Position numbers and translations under genes: made by a program
Assembly: GCF_018449635.1 (NCBI RefSeq)
Contig: NZ_JAAVUV010000006.1
Coordinates: 248,001-312,000, forward strand
Direction of reading: 5' to 3'
Source of the DNA: Caballeronia sp. dw_276
GTDB lineage: Bacteria > Pseudomonadota > Gammaproteobacteria > Burkholderiales > Burkholderiaceae
Length of the DNA: 64,000 bases
The notes under the pieces: generated by a model
The model's database searches: none
Told to the model about the DNA's origin: nothing
Seen by the model: only the letters and a program-made list of their open reading frames with translations
Part shown: in pieces, positions 33,985 to 44,045 of the stretch
Numbering within the stretch: position 1 is the stretch's first letter
Layout of the letters: the number at the start of each line of letters is the position of its first letter

Positions 33985-36734
33985 TGGCGACGATCGATCA
34001 GATCATCCAGCAGCTTGACGCTGCTGGACACCCTAAGCTGCCTGATGGTCATCCAATCGCTGACGGGAAACCGCATCGGTATGGCCCGCGCAAAAAATAT
34101 TGGTATTCCGCTCATGAGGTGGAGAAGGCAGGTCGCGTCATCGGTTACACAGGTGCGTTTGGTCACTGGTCAGGCGACGACAACGGGGCCACGACTTTCA
34201 TGTGGCAGGGCGATTCTCTTTCGCCCGATGACATTGCGGCAACGCGCGCACGCCAGCGTGAAACGGAGCGCGTTGAGGAAGAAAGGCGGGTTCACAAGGC
34301 GAAGCTTGCGGCGAACCGCGCGGCGTCGCAATGGCAAGAGGCAACCTCGTCCGGCACGTCAGAATATCTCGACCGGAAGCAAATCACGCCTGAGGGCGTG
34401 CGGTTCGATTCAGACGGGACACTGTTCGTACCGATGTTTCGTTATGGCAACGGTGTTCGCCTGGTCGGTCTGCAAAAGATCACTCCATCCGGCGCAAAAC
34501 GCTTCAATGCCGGCATGGAGAAAAAGGGCGCAGCTTTCCAATTAGGAGAAATTGAGCACGGAGACAAGGTTGCGATGGTCGCTGAAGGATATGCGACAGG
34601 TCGATCGATTCGAATGGCGACGGATGAACGGATTCCGTTGTTCGTGTGCTTTGACGCCGGTGGCATCATGGATACGGCAGCCTACTTGCGCGATCGCCAC
34701 CACGATCTGCACGTTCTTATATGCGCAGACGACGACTGGAAGCTCGAACAGCGCCTGCGCGAGCATTTGTTGGCCGAATATGCTTTCGATGGTGAGCTCA
34801 CCATCGACGAAGTTGCGGATCCCGTTTCGATCAAGGCCAACAAAACGGCGTACATGCTTCGCGCGGCGTATCGGAAGGATGAGCAGGGTATCGGATACAT
34901 CGAGCTCGCGGTTTGGAACGATGTGATGCCCGAGCGGTTGCGTCGATTTGAAAACACCGGCCTTAAGCGCGCTTATGAGGCGGCAGCTGCAATAGGAAAC
35001 GCCAGCGTCGTCTATCCAGTGTTCGCGAATCGTGAGGATCGCAAACTCACGGATTTTAACGATCTCCATGTTGATGAGGGCCTGCATGTCGTCAAGGCGC
35101 AGATAGAGGCCGGATTGCTCGCGGCCCTCGCACCGAGCATCTCAGATATACCTGCGTTTCCTCATCTGCATGCTGTGGATCCAGGCGAGGATCCTTTGTT
35201 TAACGAAGCGGTCGCATTTGTCCGAAAGGGCGCGCGCGCGAGTGTCTCTGCCTTGCAGCGCCAGCTGCGCATCGGCGTCAACCGTGCTGCGCGTCTTATC
35301 GAAGCAATGGAAGCGGCAGACGTTGTATCCGCCCCTAGCTCCAACAACGTGCGCACGGTGATCCGGCTGCTGGGTGCAGAGCACGCCGATTCCGCTGGCG
35401 CTGACGATGAAGGGCTGCATCCGAACGACCCGGCTAACGATGTAGTTGAGTGGCAGCACCAGTTGCGGCGGGCGGAAAAATCGCATGCCTTGCTTCCATG
35501 TCTCGACAACGTATTCGCGATCCTGACGAACGATCCGCGCTGGAAAGGCGTGTTTGGATTCGAGCAGTTCTCGTTGCGCGTGATGAAACTGAAACCTCCA
35601 CCTTTCGAGGGCGGCGAAGTCGGCGAATGGACTGATCGCGACGATGCGCGCTGCGTGCTTTGGCTCGGACAATTCTGGTCGTTTAGTCCACGTAGTGATG
35701 TTGTGATGGACGCTGTGTTCCTCATAGCCGACCGGAACCGCTATCACGAAGTAAGGGACTATCTCGATGCACTGCAATGGGATCGAGTTGAGCGGCTTCG
35801 CTCGTGGCTCATTACATACCTAGGCGTGGAAGATAGCGAGTATGTGCGCCTGGCTGGTTTCAAGTGGCTGCTTGGCGCTATCGGCCGCGTCATGCAGCCT
35901 GGATGCAAAATGGACAACGTCTTGATTCTTGAGGGCGTGCAGGACGCTGGTAAATCGGCCGCATTCCGTACTCTTTTTTCGCCGCAGTGGTTCACCGACG
36001 CGAATATCGTGATTGGCGACAAGGATGCGTTTGCGGTGATGGCTGGTAAGTGGGTAATCGAGCTGGCCGAACTCGACGCCTTGAGCAAGTCCGACTCGTC
36101 GAACGCAAAGCGGTTTTTTACGACGGCAGTGGATACATATCGGCCTCCATATGCCAAGCGCGCGATAGACGTCCCGCGACAGAGCGTGTTTGCCGGCACC
36201 GTCAACTTCGATACTTATCTCAAGGATGAGTCTGGCAATCGCCGCTATTGGCCTGTTAAGGCATCCCCACGCATCCGCTTAAAAGAACTGGCCGCTGACC
36301 GCGATCAGATCTGGGCAGAAGCGTACACCGTCTACGTCGAATGGCACCGTGCTAACAGCGAAGCCGAAGGGCTGCTTCCGACGCCGTGGCAGGTTCTGCC
36401 GACCGAAAAACACCTGTTCTCGGCGGAGCAGGAAGCGCGGTATGAAGGCGACATCTACGAAACGATGATCGCGAAGCATATCGCCGTGCTGAGCAGGATC
36501 ACCATGCAGGACATCCTCGGCGACTGCCTGAAGCTGGAAATATCGAAGTGGACGCCCGCTGAGCAGCGCCGGGTCGGCAAGGCATTGAAGTCAATCGGTT
36601 GGATCCGCAAGCGCGAGTCGTCGGGCACGCGCGAATGGTATTACACCGCGCCGGATCCAATTGACGATATCGAAAAACCTGTCGCGTTAGCGAACTTCCA
36701 ACGTGCGGAGAGCGACGATGATGCGCCGCTGTGA
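33984..36734 (+). CDS. phage primase-helicase with an internal FtsK-gamma-like domain
   Basis: A 916-residue replication protein with three recognisable parts. Residues about 110-260 contain a Toprim-type primase core ([13 protein letters not shown], then VLICADDD). Residues 403-463 ([40 protein letters not shown]) closely match the gamma winged-helix of FtsK, which reads KOPS DNA. Residues about 500-880 are a VirE/D5-type superfamily 3 helicase with Walker A GVQDAGKS (651-658) and [18 protein letters not shown]. The gene couples to the small one before it by one base. Confidence 0.85.
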   Translation: MATIDQIIQQLDAAGHPKLPDGHPIADGKPHRYGPRKKYWYSAHEVEKAGRVIGYTGAFGHWSGDDNGATTFMWQGDSLSPDDIAATRARQRETERVEEERRVHKAKLAANRAASQWQEATSSGTSEYLDRKQITPEGVRFDSDGTLFVPMFRYGNGVRLVGLQKITPSGAKRFNAGMEKKGAAFQLGEIEHGDKVAMVAEGYATGRSIRMATDERIPLFVCFDAGGIMDTAAYLRDRHHDLHVLICADDDWKLEQRLREHLLAEYAFDGELTIDEVADPVSIKANKTAYMLRAAYRKDEQGIGYIELAVWNDVMPERLRRFENTGLKRAYEAAAAIGNASVVYPVFANREDRKLTDFNDLHVDEGLHVVKAQIEAGLLAALAPSISDIPAFPHLHAVDPGEDPLFNEAVAFVRKGARASVSALQRQLRIGVNRAARLIEAMEAADVVSAPSSNNVRTVIRLLGAEHADSAGADDEGLHPNDPANDVVEWQHQLRRAEKSHALLPCLDNVFAILTNDPRWKGVFGFEQFSLRVMKLKPPPFEGGEVGEWTDRDDARCVLWLGQFWSFSPRSDVVMDAVFLIADRNRYHEVRDYLDALQWDRVERLRSWLITYLGVEDSEYVRLAGFKWLLGAIGRVMQPGCKMDNVLILEGVQDAGKSAAFRTLFSPQWFTDANIVIGDKDAFAVMAGKWVIELAELDALSKSDSSNAKRFFTTAVDTYRPPYAKRAIDVPRQSVFAGTVNFDTYLKDESGNRRYWPVKASPRIRLKELAADRDQIWAEAYTVYVEWHRANSEAEGLLPTPWQVLPTEKHLFSAEQEARYEGDIYETMIAKHIAVLSRITMQDILGDCLKLEISKWTPAEQRRVGKALKSIGWIRKRESSGTREWYYTAPDPIDDIEKPVALANFQRAESDDDAPL

Positions 36735-36842
36735 ACCCCGTATTGTCGCGCCGTTCGCAAATCGCCCTGCCACCTGTGGCGCGCGCGACAGCCTTTGTAA
36801 GCGCGCCGTTATCGCGTCAGCAGCGCGCCGTTCATTGTCGCG

Positions 36843-36978
36843 TGTCCCGATGTCCCAAGCGTTGCGCCTCGTGTGTGTGCGTATGGGCGCATGCGACATG
36901 CGCGACGTGCGGGCATGGGGCGCATGTCGCGCACACCCGCGCGCTTCCGCTGTTCTTTTTCCTTGGGACATTGGGACA
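36843..36978. repeat. nested inverted repeats behind the primase gene
   Basis: The outer arms TGTCCCGATGTCCCAAG (36843-36859) and CTTGGGACATTGGGACA (36962-36978) pair at 16 of 17 positions, 102 bases apart. Inside, GCGACATGCGC (36893) and GCGCATGTCGC (36920) form a perfect 11-bp stem around 16 bases. The 267-base space 36735-37001 has no convincing gene. Such structure beside a primase-helicase suggests a replication origin, without proof. Confidence 0.7.
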
Positions 36979-37001
36979 GTAGGACGGAAAGGAGATAGCC
37001 G

Positions 37002-37739
37002 ATGAGCCTGCTGAAAGAACGAGCCGCGATTGCGATGAACGTTCGAGTAGCCTTGGCCGATGTTGCGCCGGATCGCCAAGTAACTTTGGGCGCGATCGCC
37101 ATGGTCGATGATCTGGGCAACATGCTGTGGCACATGAAGTATGGCGAAGATCGGCGCGGCAAGACGTTGCGTCGTGCGGCGTTGTTGCTGGCGAGCCGGA
37201 TCGGCGGTTCCAATCGCTTTAAACGCACCAGGACATCGGGCGGTGGTGCTGATGCGGTGTTCGTTTCGTTCGCCGAACGCGCCATCGCGGAATGGGTCGC
37301 CGACCGATGCAGCGCGTGCGGCGGATACGGGATGCTAGGTCGGGGTCAACGGGCTACGCTTCGCGTCTCTTGTCCAACTTGCAGCCATCTACAGGTCGCG
37401 ATAGCTGACAGTCTGCAGTTCTCACGTTGGCCCGCTCCGATTGCAGCGGCCAACGGCCTGCGCTTTTCTCCTTGGCCGCGCGTCGTTCGATCGGCATGCC
37501 CTACCTGTCTCGATAAGGGCTTTGTGGAACGCAAGGCCGCATCAAAGAATCCTCACGTGTGCAGTCACTGCAACGGCACTGGACGCGAGCCAGTCAACCA
37601 CGCTCAGCGAGCTGCGGCGATAGGCGTACCGCTTGATCAATACCACCGGCGTTGGCTTTCGCGTTTCGAGTGGCTGGCCGATGTATTGACGCGCATCGAC
37701 TCGCAGACGGAGGAACAATTCGCATGGGCCATCAGGTAA
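37002..37739 (+). CDS. Cys-rich zinc-binding protein, possible late regulator
   Basis: A 245-residue protein with four CxxC pairs: CSACGGYG, CPTC, CPTC and CSHCNGTG. The first and last resemble DnaJ zinc repeats. Position between replication and packaging genes, just before a good promoter, is that of lambdoid Q antiterminators, some of which carry zinc motifs. The assignment as Q-like is an inference; I see no conserved Q signature. GGAGA precedes the start by six bases. Confidence 0.55.
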   Translation: MSLLKERAAIAMNVRVALADVAPDRQVTLGAIAMVDDLGNMLWHMKYGEDRRGKTLRRAALLLASRIGGSNRFKRTRTSGGGADAVFVSFAERAIAEWVADRCSACGGYGMLGRGQRATLRVSCPTCSHLQVAIADSLQFSRWPAPIAAANGLRFSPWPRVVRSACPTCLDKGFVERKAASKNPHVCSHCNGTGREPVNHAQRAAAIGVPLDQYHRRWLSRFEWLADVLTRIDSQTEEQFAWAIR

Positions 37740-37749
37740 GCGGATGGAG

Positions 37750-37778
37750 TTGCACAAGGCAGAGTTTGGCCATAGACT
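37750..37778 (+). promoter_or_regulatory. candidate late promoter
   Basis: TTGCAC (37750-37755) and TAGACT (37773-37778) are 17 bases apart, 187 bases before the HNH gene. A stem ATGAGCCC / GGGCTCAT at 37915-37946 lies downstream and could be an early pause or terminator, as in Q-controlled late operons. Confidence 0.45.
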
Positions 37779-37964
37779 CCGCAGCGTTTACATGAAGCAC
37801 ATTCGCTGGCACCGCGCGTTAGTCGTGCAACCTCAACGGGACAGAAGAATAATTAATGGAGCCTGCTGAGTTACGTGGGAGTCGCACGCCCATTCAAATC
37901 GTAGTGCCAACCTCATGAGCCCTGTTGCGTTTGCATCGGGGCTCATTGCATTGAGCCAATCAAT

Positions 37965-38348
37965 ATGCCCCGAAAAGCACCGACGCCGTGCCGGCATGCA
38001 GGCTGCGCCGCACTGGTCGATAAGCCCGGGTTTTGCGACGCGCATCAACGTGAGTCAAGCGGCTGGCAACGAGACGAGCATCGCGGTTCCCGACACGAGC
38101 GTGGTTACGGCTCGTACTGGACTCGGCTCCGAACGCGGATCCTCACGCGTGACTGCGGCTTGTGTCAGCCGTGCCTGCGCGAGCAGCGTGTGACGAAGGG
38201 CGATGCCGTCGATCACATCGTGTCTAGGGCGGAAGGCGGCTCGGACGATGAAAACAATCTACAGGCGATCTGCAAGCCCTGCCACGCGGCCAAAACGGCC
38301 CTTGAAAGCGCCCGCGCGCGTGCACGAAAGGCCTCCCCGGGGGGGTGA
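37965..38348 (+). CDS. HNH endonuclease of the packaging module
   Basis: A 127-residue nuclease. The HNH core is CGLCQPCLREQ, AVDHIVSRAEGGSDDENNLQ and CKPCHAAK: His and Asn plus two zinc-binding Cys pairs. HNH proteins next to terminase help cos cleavage in HK97-type phages. A Cys/His cluster also stands at the N-terminus (CRHAGCAALV). Confidence 0.88.
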   Translation: MPRKAPTPCRHAGCAALVDKPGFCDAHQRESSGWQRDEHRGSRHERGYGSYWTRLRTRILTRDCGLCQPCLREQRVTKGDAVDHIVSRAEGGSDDENNLQAICKPCHAAKTALESARARARKASPGG

Positions 38349-38445
38349 AAAGTCTGAGCCGCCCCTCGCCGGGACCGCCTGTTCAGGCCCGTGTTTACAC
38401 GGGAAGGATTTTTGGAGGAGGGGGGGGTCAAAAATGCCTCCCCTC
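38335..38445. other. candidate cos region
   Basis: Between HNH and small terminase there are two similar G-tract motifs: CCCCGGGGGGGTGAAAA at 38335 and GGGGGGGGTCAAAA near 38420, about 75 bases apart. The second is followed by CCTCCCCTCC, which can fold back on GGAGGAGGGG. Position and repeat fit a terminase cutting site, but no cos sequence is proven. Confidence 0.4.
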
Positions 38446-38480
38446 CATCACCAAGCAACACTTCGATCAAGGAGCCGACC

Positions 38481-38993
38481 ATGGAGCCATCGAAACCAGA
38501 CCTCGGCATGGTCGACAACCTCGCTGCCGCAGACAAACAAACCACTGGCGTCGAGTCAGAGATTCCCGAACCGCTGAAACCGCTGTCGCTCGCTGAAAAA
38601 CGCGTGTGGGACTACGTCGCGAAGGCGCTGCTTGACTATGGCTTGATCCATCGCACCGACGCCATGCTCATGCACGTGATCGTGAAAACCTTTGTCCAGT
38701 GGGTAGATGCGGAAGCTGCGCTTGAAAAGCATGTGGAAGAAAACGACGGCTCGTTCATGACCAAAACGCCGAACGGCTATCAGCAGCCGCACCAGGCGTA
38801 CTACGTGGCACGCAACCTAAAGCGTGAGCTGCTGCAGATGCTGCCCGAGGCGTGTCTGACGATTCCGTCGTTCGCGAAGGTAAAGCAGGCGATGCGCGAG
38901 CCGCAGCAGCCGGACATGTTCGATCCGCTTGTCGCCTTTGTATCCAACAAACCGCAAGCGCCGCAACCGCCCAAGCTAGTCAGCTCTCGATGA
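38481..38993 (+). CDS. terS: terminase small subunit, P27 family
   Basis: A 170-residue DNA-recognition subunit of the packaging motor. The conserved helical core is LSLAEKRVWDYVAKALLDYG and the later YYVARNLKRELLQMLPEACL. ATG 38481 was chosen for its AAGGAGCC box; longer frames run into the G-tracts. The stop overlaps the large subunit start (ATGA). Confidence 0.88.
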   Translation: MEPSKPDLGMVDNLAAADKQTTGVESEIPEPLKPLSLAEKRVWDYVAKALLDYGLIHRTDAMLMHVIVKTFVQWVDAEAALEKHVEENDGSFMTKTPNGYQQPHQAYYVARNLKRELLQMLPEACLTIPSFAKVKQAMREPQQPDMFDPLVAFVSNKPQAPQPPKLVSSR

Positions 38994-40678
38994 AAAATGC
39001 CGATCTTGACTGGGATGCGTACGGCCGTGACGTCATCGCTGGCAAGATCGTCGTGTGCAAGTGGGTGCGTCGTGCAGTGGAGCGGCACTATCGCGATTTA
39101 GAGCATGGCCATAAACGTGGCCTTGTATTCAGTGATGCGCACGCTCGGCACGTCCTGGCGTTCTTCGACTTCCTGAAGCACAGCAAGGACAAGTGGGCCG
39201 GATCCACGTTCGAGCTCTCACCGTGGCAAGCGTTCTGGCTCGCGGTCCTGTTTGGCTGGTTGCGGGCCGATGGAACCCGGCGTTTCCGTAAGGCGTATTG
39301 GGAGGTCGCTCGGAAGAACGGCAAATCAACTTTGCTTTCCGGCGTCGGCCTGTATCTCCTGATCGGCGACGGTATAGCTGGCGCGGAGGTTTACACCGCC
39401 GCCACCAAGCTCGATCAGGCAAAGATCGTGCATGAAGAAGCGAAACGCATGGTTATGCAATCGACCGTGCTGCGCAAACATCTGCGCATCGTCAAGAACG
39501 ACATCCTGTTGCCGGGAACCGCGAACACATACAAGCCACTCGGCGCTGACGCTGGTACGCACGACGGTCTGAATCCTCACGGCGCGATCATCGACGAGTT
39601 GCACGCTCACCCGTCCCGCGCGCTTTGGGACGTGATTGAGTCGGCATCGGGATCGCGCTCGCAGCCGCTGATGTTCGCTATCACAACCGCTGGCTTTAAT
39701 GCTGAAGGATCAATCTGTATCGAGCAACGCAACTATGTGCGGCGGATCCTTGAAGAGGCGATCGATGACGATGCGTATTTCGGCGTCATCTATACGCTAG
39801 ACGGCTATGACGGCCAAGAGGAGGACGATAAAGACAATTGGAGCGATCCGGCCGTATGGATCAAGGCGAATCCGAACCTTGGCCTGTCAGTCTTCGCGGA
39901 TAACTTGGCAGAGTCCGTGCGTGTTGCTGAGAATGAGCCACTTGCTCAGGCAAACCTCAAAACAAAGCGCTTCAATATCTGGGTAAAAGCGGCGCATTTG
40001 TGGATGCAAATGGACCGCTGGAAGGCCTGCGGCAAGACCTACACCCTAGACGATTTGCGCGATGTCGTTGCCGTCTACGGCGGTCTCGATCTGGCGAGCA
40101 CTTCCGATCTGTGCTCGCTTGGATTGCAGTTCATCTTGAAGGATGGCACGCGTGCTTTATGGGGCAAGCATTACCTCCCCGAAGACGTCGCGCTGGATAA
40201 GGAAAACCCCAATCATCGTCTTTACCTCGTTTGGAAAGAGCAGGGCTGGTTGACGCTCACGCCTGGCAATGTCACCGATTATGAGTTCATCAAAAGCGAT
40301 GCAAAAAAGCTCCTTGATCGATTCCCAATCGAGGAGATCGCGTTTGACCGTTGGAATAGCTCGCAGCTCGTTACGGACCTGATGAACGAGGGCGCGAACA
40401 TGGTCGCCTTCGGGCAAGGGTTCGCCAGCATGAGTCCGGCGATGAAAGAATTTGATCGGCTTATCAAGGGCTGTCAGTTGATACATCCGAATGACCCGGT
40501 GATGACGTGGGCGATGAGCAACGTCGTGGCAACCAAGGACCCGGCGGGTAACGTCAAGCCGGACAAGGCGAAAAGCGCAAACAAGATCGATCCAGCCGTC
40601 GCGCAAATAATGGCGTGTGGCCGGGCTGCTCTTGCGACGATCGAGCCCGTACTAGAAACCGCATTCGTGGGACTCTAA
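38990..40678 (+). CDS. terL: terminase large subunit
   Basis: A 562-residue ATPase-nuclease of HK97 type that packages DNA into the procapsid. The atypical Walker A is WEVARKNGKST (about residues 103-113), Walker B is GAIIDELHAH, and the nuclease acidic residues include GGLDLASTSDL and the IAFDRWNSSQ segment. Coupled to the small subunit in front and to the portal behind (TAATG). Confidence 0.95.
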   Translation: MKNADLDWDAYGRDVIAGKIVVCKWVRRAVERHYRDLEHGHKRGLVFSDAHARHVLAFFDFLKHSKDKWAGSTFELSPWQAFWLAVLFGWLRADGTRRFRKAYWEVARKNGKSTLLSGVGLYLLIGDGIAGAEVYTAATKLDQAKIVHEEAKRMVMQSTVLRKHLRIVKNDILLPGTANTYKPLGADAGTHDGLNPHGAIIDELHAHPSRALWDVIESASGSRSQPLMFAITTAGFNAEGSICIEQRNYVRRILEEAIDDDAYFGVIYTLDGYDGQEEDDKDNWSDPAVWIKANPNLGLSVFADNLAESVRVAENEPLAQANLKTKRFNIWVKAAHLWMQMDRWKACGKTYTLDDLRDVVAVYGGLDLASTSDLCSLGLQFILKDGTRALWGKHYLPEDVALDKENPNHRLYLVWKEQGWLTLTPGNVTDYEFIKSDAKKLLDRFPIEEIAFDRWNSSQLVTDLMNEGANMVAFGQGFASMSPAMKEFDRLIKGCQLIHPNDPVMTWAMSNVVATKDPAGNVKPDKAKSANKIDPAVAQIMACGRAALATIEPVLETAFVGL

Positions 40679-41967
40679 TGTTTGAATCCATAAAGCAACT
40701 TTGGCCAGACCGAACGGCGGCAGTATCGTCTGAGCGTGTTGAGCCGACCATGATCACGCCGGCTGTCCAAAACCAGCAGGGCGAAACGGTAATGTCGTCC
40801 GACAGCGTCGGCATGGCCCAGATGTTCAACGTCGAGCCGACGTTCGCGGGAACTTCAGTTACGCCTCAGAGCGCGATGCGGGTTTCTGCGGTTTACGCAT
40901 GTGTGCGGCTCATTGCTGGCGCGAAAGCGTCAATGCCCGTGCAGATGTTTCAGCGGCAACCGGGCGGCACCCGGACCCCTGTGGACGATCACATGTATCT
41001 CCCGCTGCTTAATGAGGAACCGGCTGCATGCTGCTCGGCGGCGGTCTTTTGGGAATACATTGAATCGAGCAGGCAGTTGCACGGGGACGGTTACGCATAC
41101 ATCGTCCGGAATCGAAACGGGGTTCCGCAGGAGCTGATTCCGCTGCATCCCTTGCGCGTCGCAGGCGAGAAGCGCAATAACCGCATCGTCTATTACGTTG
41201 CGTTCGAAGACGGGAGCTATCGGGGCATCGACCAGGACGACATGCTGCACTTCTGCAATTTCGGGTGGGATGGCGTGCGCAGCATGAGCACAATCCGGTG
41301 GGGCGCGCGAAACAGTATCGGGACTGCAATCGCGGCTGAAAACCACAGCGGGAAATTCTTCAAGAATGGAGTCATACCTAGCGTCGTCTTGGAGTACGAA
41401 GCCAAGATGCCGCAGGAGGTGGTCGAGCAGTTGCGCGCGGAGTTTATAAATCGCTATTCGGGCGGCGATAACGCGCATGCGCCTCTGATTTTGACCGGCG
41501 GCACGAAGGCGCAGGGCTTGTCGATCAGCGCGACTGATGCGCAGTTGCTCGAAACTCGTGCGTTTCAGGTTACCGACATCGCACGGGCGTTCGGGGTGCC
41601 CCCGTTCATGATTGGCGAGAGCGAAAAACAATCGAGCTGGGGCGCGGGGATGTCGACGATGAGTCAGGCGTTCATTAACTACACACTGCAGCCGCACTTG
41701 GTTCGCGACGAGCAGGAGATCAATCGCAAGCTGTTCCGGATCGGCCGATACATCGTCGAATTTGATCGGCGAGCGCTGCTGCGCGGGGACCTTGAAAAGC
41801 TCGGCGCGTATTACCGGCAAGCGATTGGCGGTTCGATGGGACCGGGGTGGCTCACGATCGACGAAGTAAGAAAGTACGAGAATTTCGGCCCGATAGACGG
41901 CGGTGCTGAACTTTATTCACCAACACCGACACAAGGAGCCACAAGTGAAACGAAACCCGCTGCTTAA
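40678..41967 (+). CDS. HK97-family portal protein
   Basis: A 429-residue protein forming the dodecameric DNA gate of the head. Typical segments are SAVYACVRLIAGAKASMPVQ, the MLHFCNFGWDGV region and PPFMIGESEKQSSWG. It overlaps the protease gene by 23 bases. Confidence 0.94.
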   Translation: MFESIKQLWPDRTAAVSSERVEPTMITPAVQNQQGETVMSSDSVGMAQMFNVEPTFAGTSVTPQSAMRVSAVYACVRLIAGAKASMPVQMFQRQPGGTRTPVDDHMYLPLLNEEPAACCSAAVFWEYIESSRQLHGDGYAYIVRNRNGVPQELIPLHPLRVAGEKRNNRIVYYVAFEDGSYRGIDQDDMLHFCNFGWDGVRSMSTIRWGARNSIGTAIAAENHSGKFFKNGVIPSVVLEYEAKMPQEVVEQLRAEFINRYSGGDNAHAPLILTGGTKAQGLSISATDAQLLETRAFQVTDIARAFGVPPFMIGESEKQSSWGAGMSTMSQAFINYTLQPHLVRDEQEINRKLFRIGRYIVEFDRRALLRGDLEKLGAYYRQAIGGSMGPGWLTIDEVRKYENFGPIDGGAELYSPTPTQGATSETKPAA

Positions 41968-42661
41968 TTTGATTCGCGACAACATGAGCAAGCCGCGGTC
42001 GTCCGTTGTTAAGGCGTCTGATGACCAGGTAACGATGTATCTGTATGACGCGATCGACCCGTGGTGGGGTATCTCGGCGGAGTCGTTCGTGTCGCAGCTG
42101 GCGGCGATCGACGCACCAACGATCAACTTGCGTATCAATAGCCCGGGCGGCGACGTGTTTGAGGCTCGGGCGATCGTCACTGCGCTCCGGCAACATTCGA
42201 GCAACGTTATTGCCCACGTCGACGGCGTCGCCGCATCCGCAGCGAGTTATATCGCGCTGGCGGCCGATGAGGTGGAGATCTCGGACGGTGCTTTCTTCAT
42301 GATCCATAAGGCATGGACGATCGAGATGGGCAACGCTGACGATCTTCGCACGACGGCGGCGTTGCTCGACAAGATCGACGATTCGATTGCGAATGACTAC
42401 GCCGCGAAAACCGGCAAGTCGAAGGACGAATTACTCGCGCTGATGACAGCCGAAACATGGCTCACTGCTGCAGAGGCCAAGGATATGGGTTTCGCCGATC
42501 GCATCGCTGCGGCTGGCGGCACGAACGACGCCGCGCGGTGGAATTTGTCTGCATACGCGAACGTCCCGAAGGCGCTGACTGCGCCGCCGGCGCCCGAGCC
42601 TAACCGGGATCGCAGCACATTGGAGCGCCGCATGGCGCTTCTGGAAAGAATCGCACCGTAA
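41945..42661 (+). CDS. ClpP-like head maturation protease
   Basis: A 238-residue serine protease of the S14 type that cleaves the capsid delta domain. The serine is in HVDGVAASAASYIA and the His in FFMIHKAWT. GTG 41945 is preferred because AAGGAGCC stands 4 bases before it; ATG 41984 is the alternative. The order portal-protease-capsid is classical for HK97-type heads. Confidence 0.92.
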   Translation: MKRNPLLNLIRDNMSKPRSSVVKASDDQVTMYLYDAIDPWWGISAESFVSQLAAIDAPTINLRINSPGGDVFEARAIVTALRQHSSNVIAHVDGVAASAASYIALAADEVEISDGAFFMIHKAWTIEMGNADDLRTTAALLDKIDDSIANDYAAKTGKSKDELLALMTAETWLTAAEAKDMGFADRIAAAGGTNDAARWNLSAYANVPKALTAPPAPEPNRDRSTLERRMALLERIAP

Positions 42662-42741
42662 GCGCTTCCGCTGGGGCGAACGAGGGCCGCACATTTGTGC
42701 GGCCCTTTTCATTTGCAGTAACCATTCGACAAAGGAACCAT

Positions 42742-43974
42742 ATGATCTCGATTCAAGCTCTGCGGGAGCAACGTAATGCCATCGCTAAAGAGATGCGCAA
42801 CCTGCTCGATAACAATCCGGGCGCAAAGTGGGCGGAGAACAAGTGCGACACGCCGTGGGAGGAGCTGAACGCGAAGCTCACCGACATCGATGCTCAGATC
42901 ACGCGTGAGCAACGGATGCTGGACGCGAACGCCGAACAGCATTTCAACGATATCACCGGCGCTGCGGCCGACATCCTGAACGGCAAAAGCCGCAAAGACA
43001 AGACGCCCGAACAGCAGACATACGCTCGTTGGCTGCGCGGCGGAAACGAAGCGCTGTCAGCGGCTGAGTGGACGGCGATCCGTAACACGATGAGCACGGA
43101 TACGCCGGCTCAGGGTGGCTACACCGTCCAGACCGATATCGCGGCGACGATTATCGAGGCGCTGAAGTCATTCGGCGGCATGCGTCAGGTTGCCGAGGTA
43201 TTCACGACTCAGCAAGGCAATTTGATCGAATTCCCGACGAGCGACGGCACGGGCGAAGTCGGCGAAATCGTCGGCCAAAACGCGCCCGCCGGTGCGCAGG
43301 ATCCTTCTTTCGGCACGGTCCCGCTGTCGGTCTTCAAGTACGGGTCCAAGGTGGTCGCGGTGCCTATCGAGTTGCTTCAGGACTCGGAGGTCGATATCGA
43401 GGCATTCGTTCGCAACCGGCTGACGACGCGGTTGGGCCGTATTACCAACGCGCACTTCACGGCGGGCGATGGCACAAACAAACCGAAGGGCCTCTTCGCA
43501 TCATTGTCTGCCGGCGTCGTTGCTGCCGCTGGTGGCGCGACCACCGTCACATTCGACAACCTGGTGGATCTGCAGGAATCGATCGATGAAGCGTACGCCG
43601 GGCCAAACTGCAAGTGGATGTTCCACCAAAGCACGCGTCGGACCATCCGCAAGCTGAAGGACGGGAACGGTCGTCCGATCTGGACGCCGAGCTATGACGC
43701 AGGCATCGCGGGGGCGTCACCGGATCAATTGCTCGGTAGCGATATCCAGATCAATAACGACGCCCCGGTGCTTGGCGCAAGCAATACGCCGATCGCGTTC
43801 GGCGATTTCTCGTACTACAAAATCCGCGATGTCATGGGCCTGACGATGTTCCGCTTCGCGGACTCGGCGTACGCGTCGAAGGGCCAAGTTGGCTTCCTCG
43901 CGTGGATGCGTTCGGGCGGTGCTTGGACGGATATCGGCGGCGCTGCAAAGACGTTCCAAAACTCCGCGACTTAA
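42742..43974 (+). CDS. HK97-family major capsid protein
   Basis: A 410-residue capsid subunit. The N-terminal 100 residues are a coiled-coil delta domain (NAKLTDIDAQITREQRMLDA), to be removed by the protease. The HK97 fold follows, with GGYTVQTDIAATIIEALKSF, VPIELLQDSEVDIEAF and the C-terminal FADSAYASKGQVGFLAWMRS. AAAGGAA precedes ATG 42742. Confidence 0.95.
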   Translation: MISIQALREQRNAIAKEMRNLLDNNPGAKWAENKCDTPWEELNAKLTDIDAQITREQRMLDANAEQHFNDITGAAADILNGKSRKDKTPEQQTYARWLRGGNEALSAAEWTAIRNTMSTDTPAQGGYTVQTDIAATIIEALKSFGGMRQVAEVFTTQQGNLIEFPTSDGTGEVGEIVGQNAPAGAQDPSFGTVPLSVFKYGSKVVAVPIELLQDSEVDIEAFVRNRLTTRLGRITNAHFTAGDGTNKPKGLFASLSAGVVAAAGGATTVTFDNLVDLQESIDEAYAGPNCKWMFHQSTRRTIRKLKDGNGRPIWTPSYDAGIAGASPDQLLGSDIQINNDAPVLGASNTPIAFGDFSYYKIRDVMGLTMFRFADSAYASKGQVGFLAWMRSGGAWTDIGGAAKTFQNSAT

Positions 43975-44045
43975 GCACGCGGTGTCGTCGGCGTGCGGCT
44001 AGTCCGCGCGCCTTCCTTTCTCTCTTGTATGTTCATGAGGGGCTT

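Noticed and set aside
36703-37005. 100-codon frame behind the primase gene, stop overlapping the next start
   Set aside because: The product is dominated by Arg, Ala and Cys, and the DNA is better explained by the nested inverted repeats; no ribosome binding site is present.
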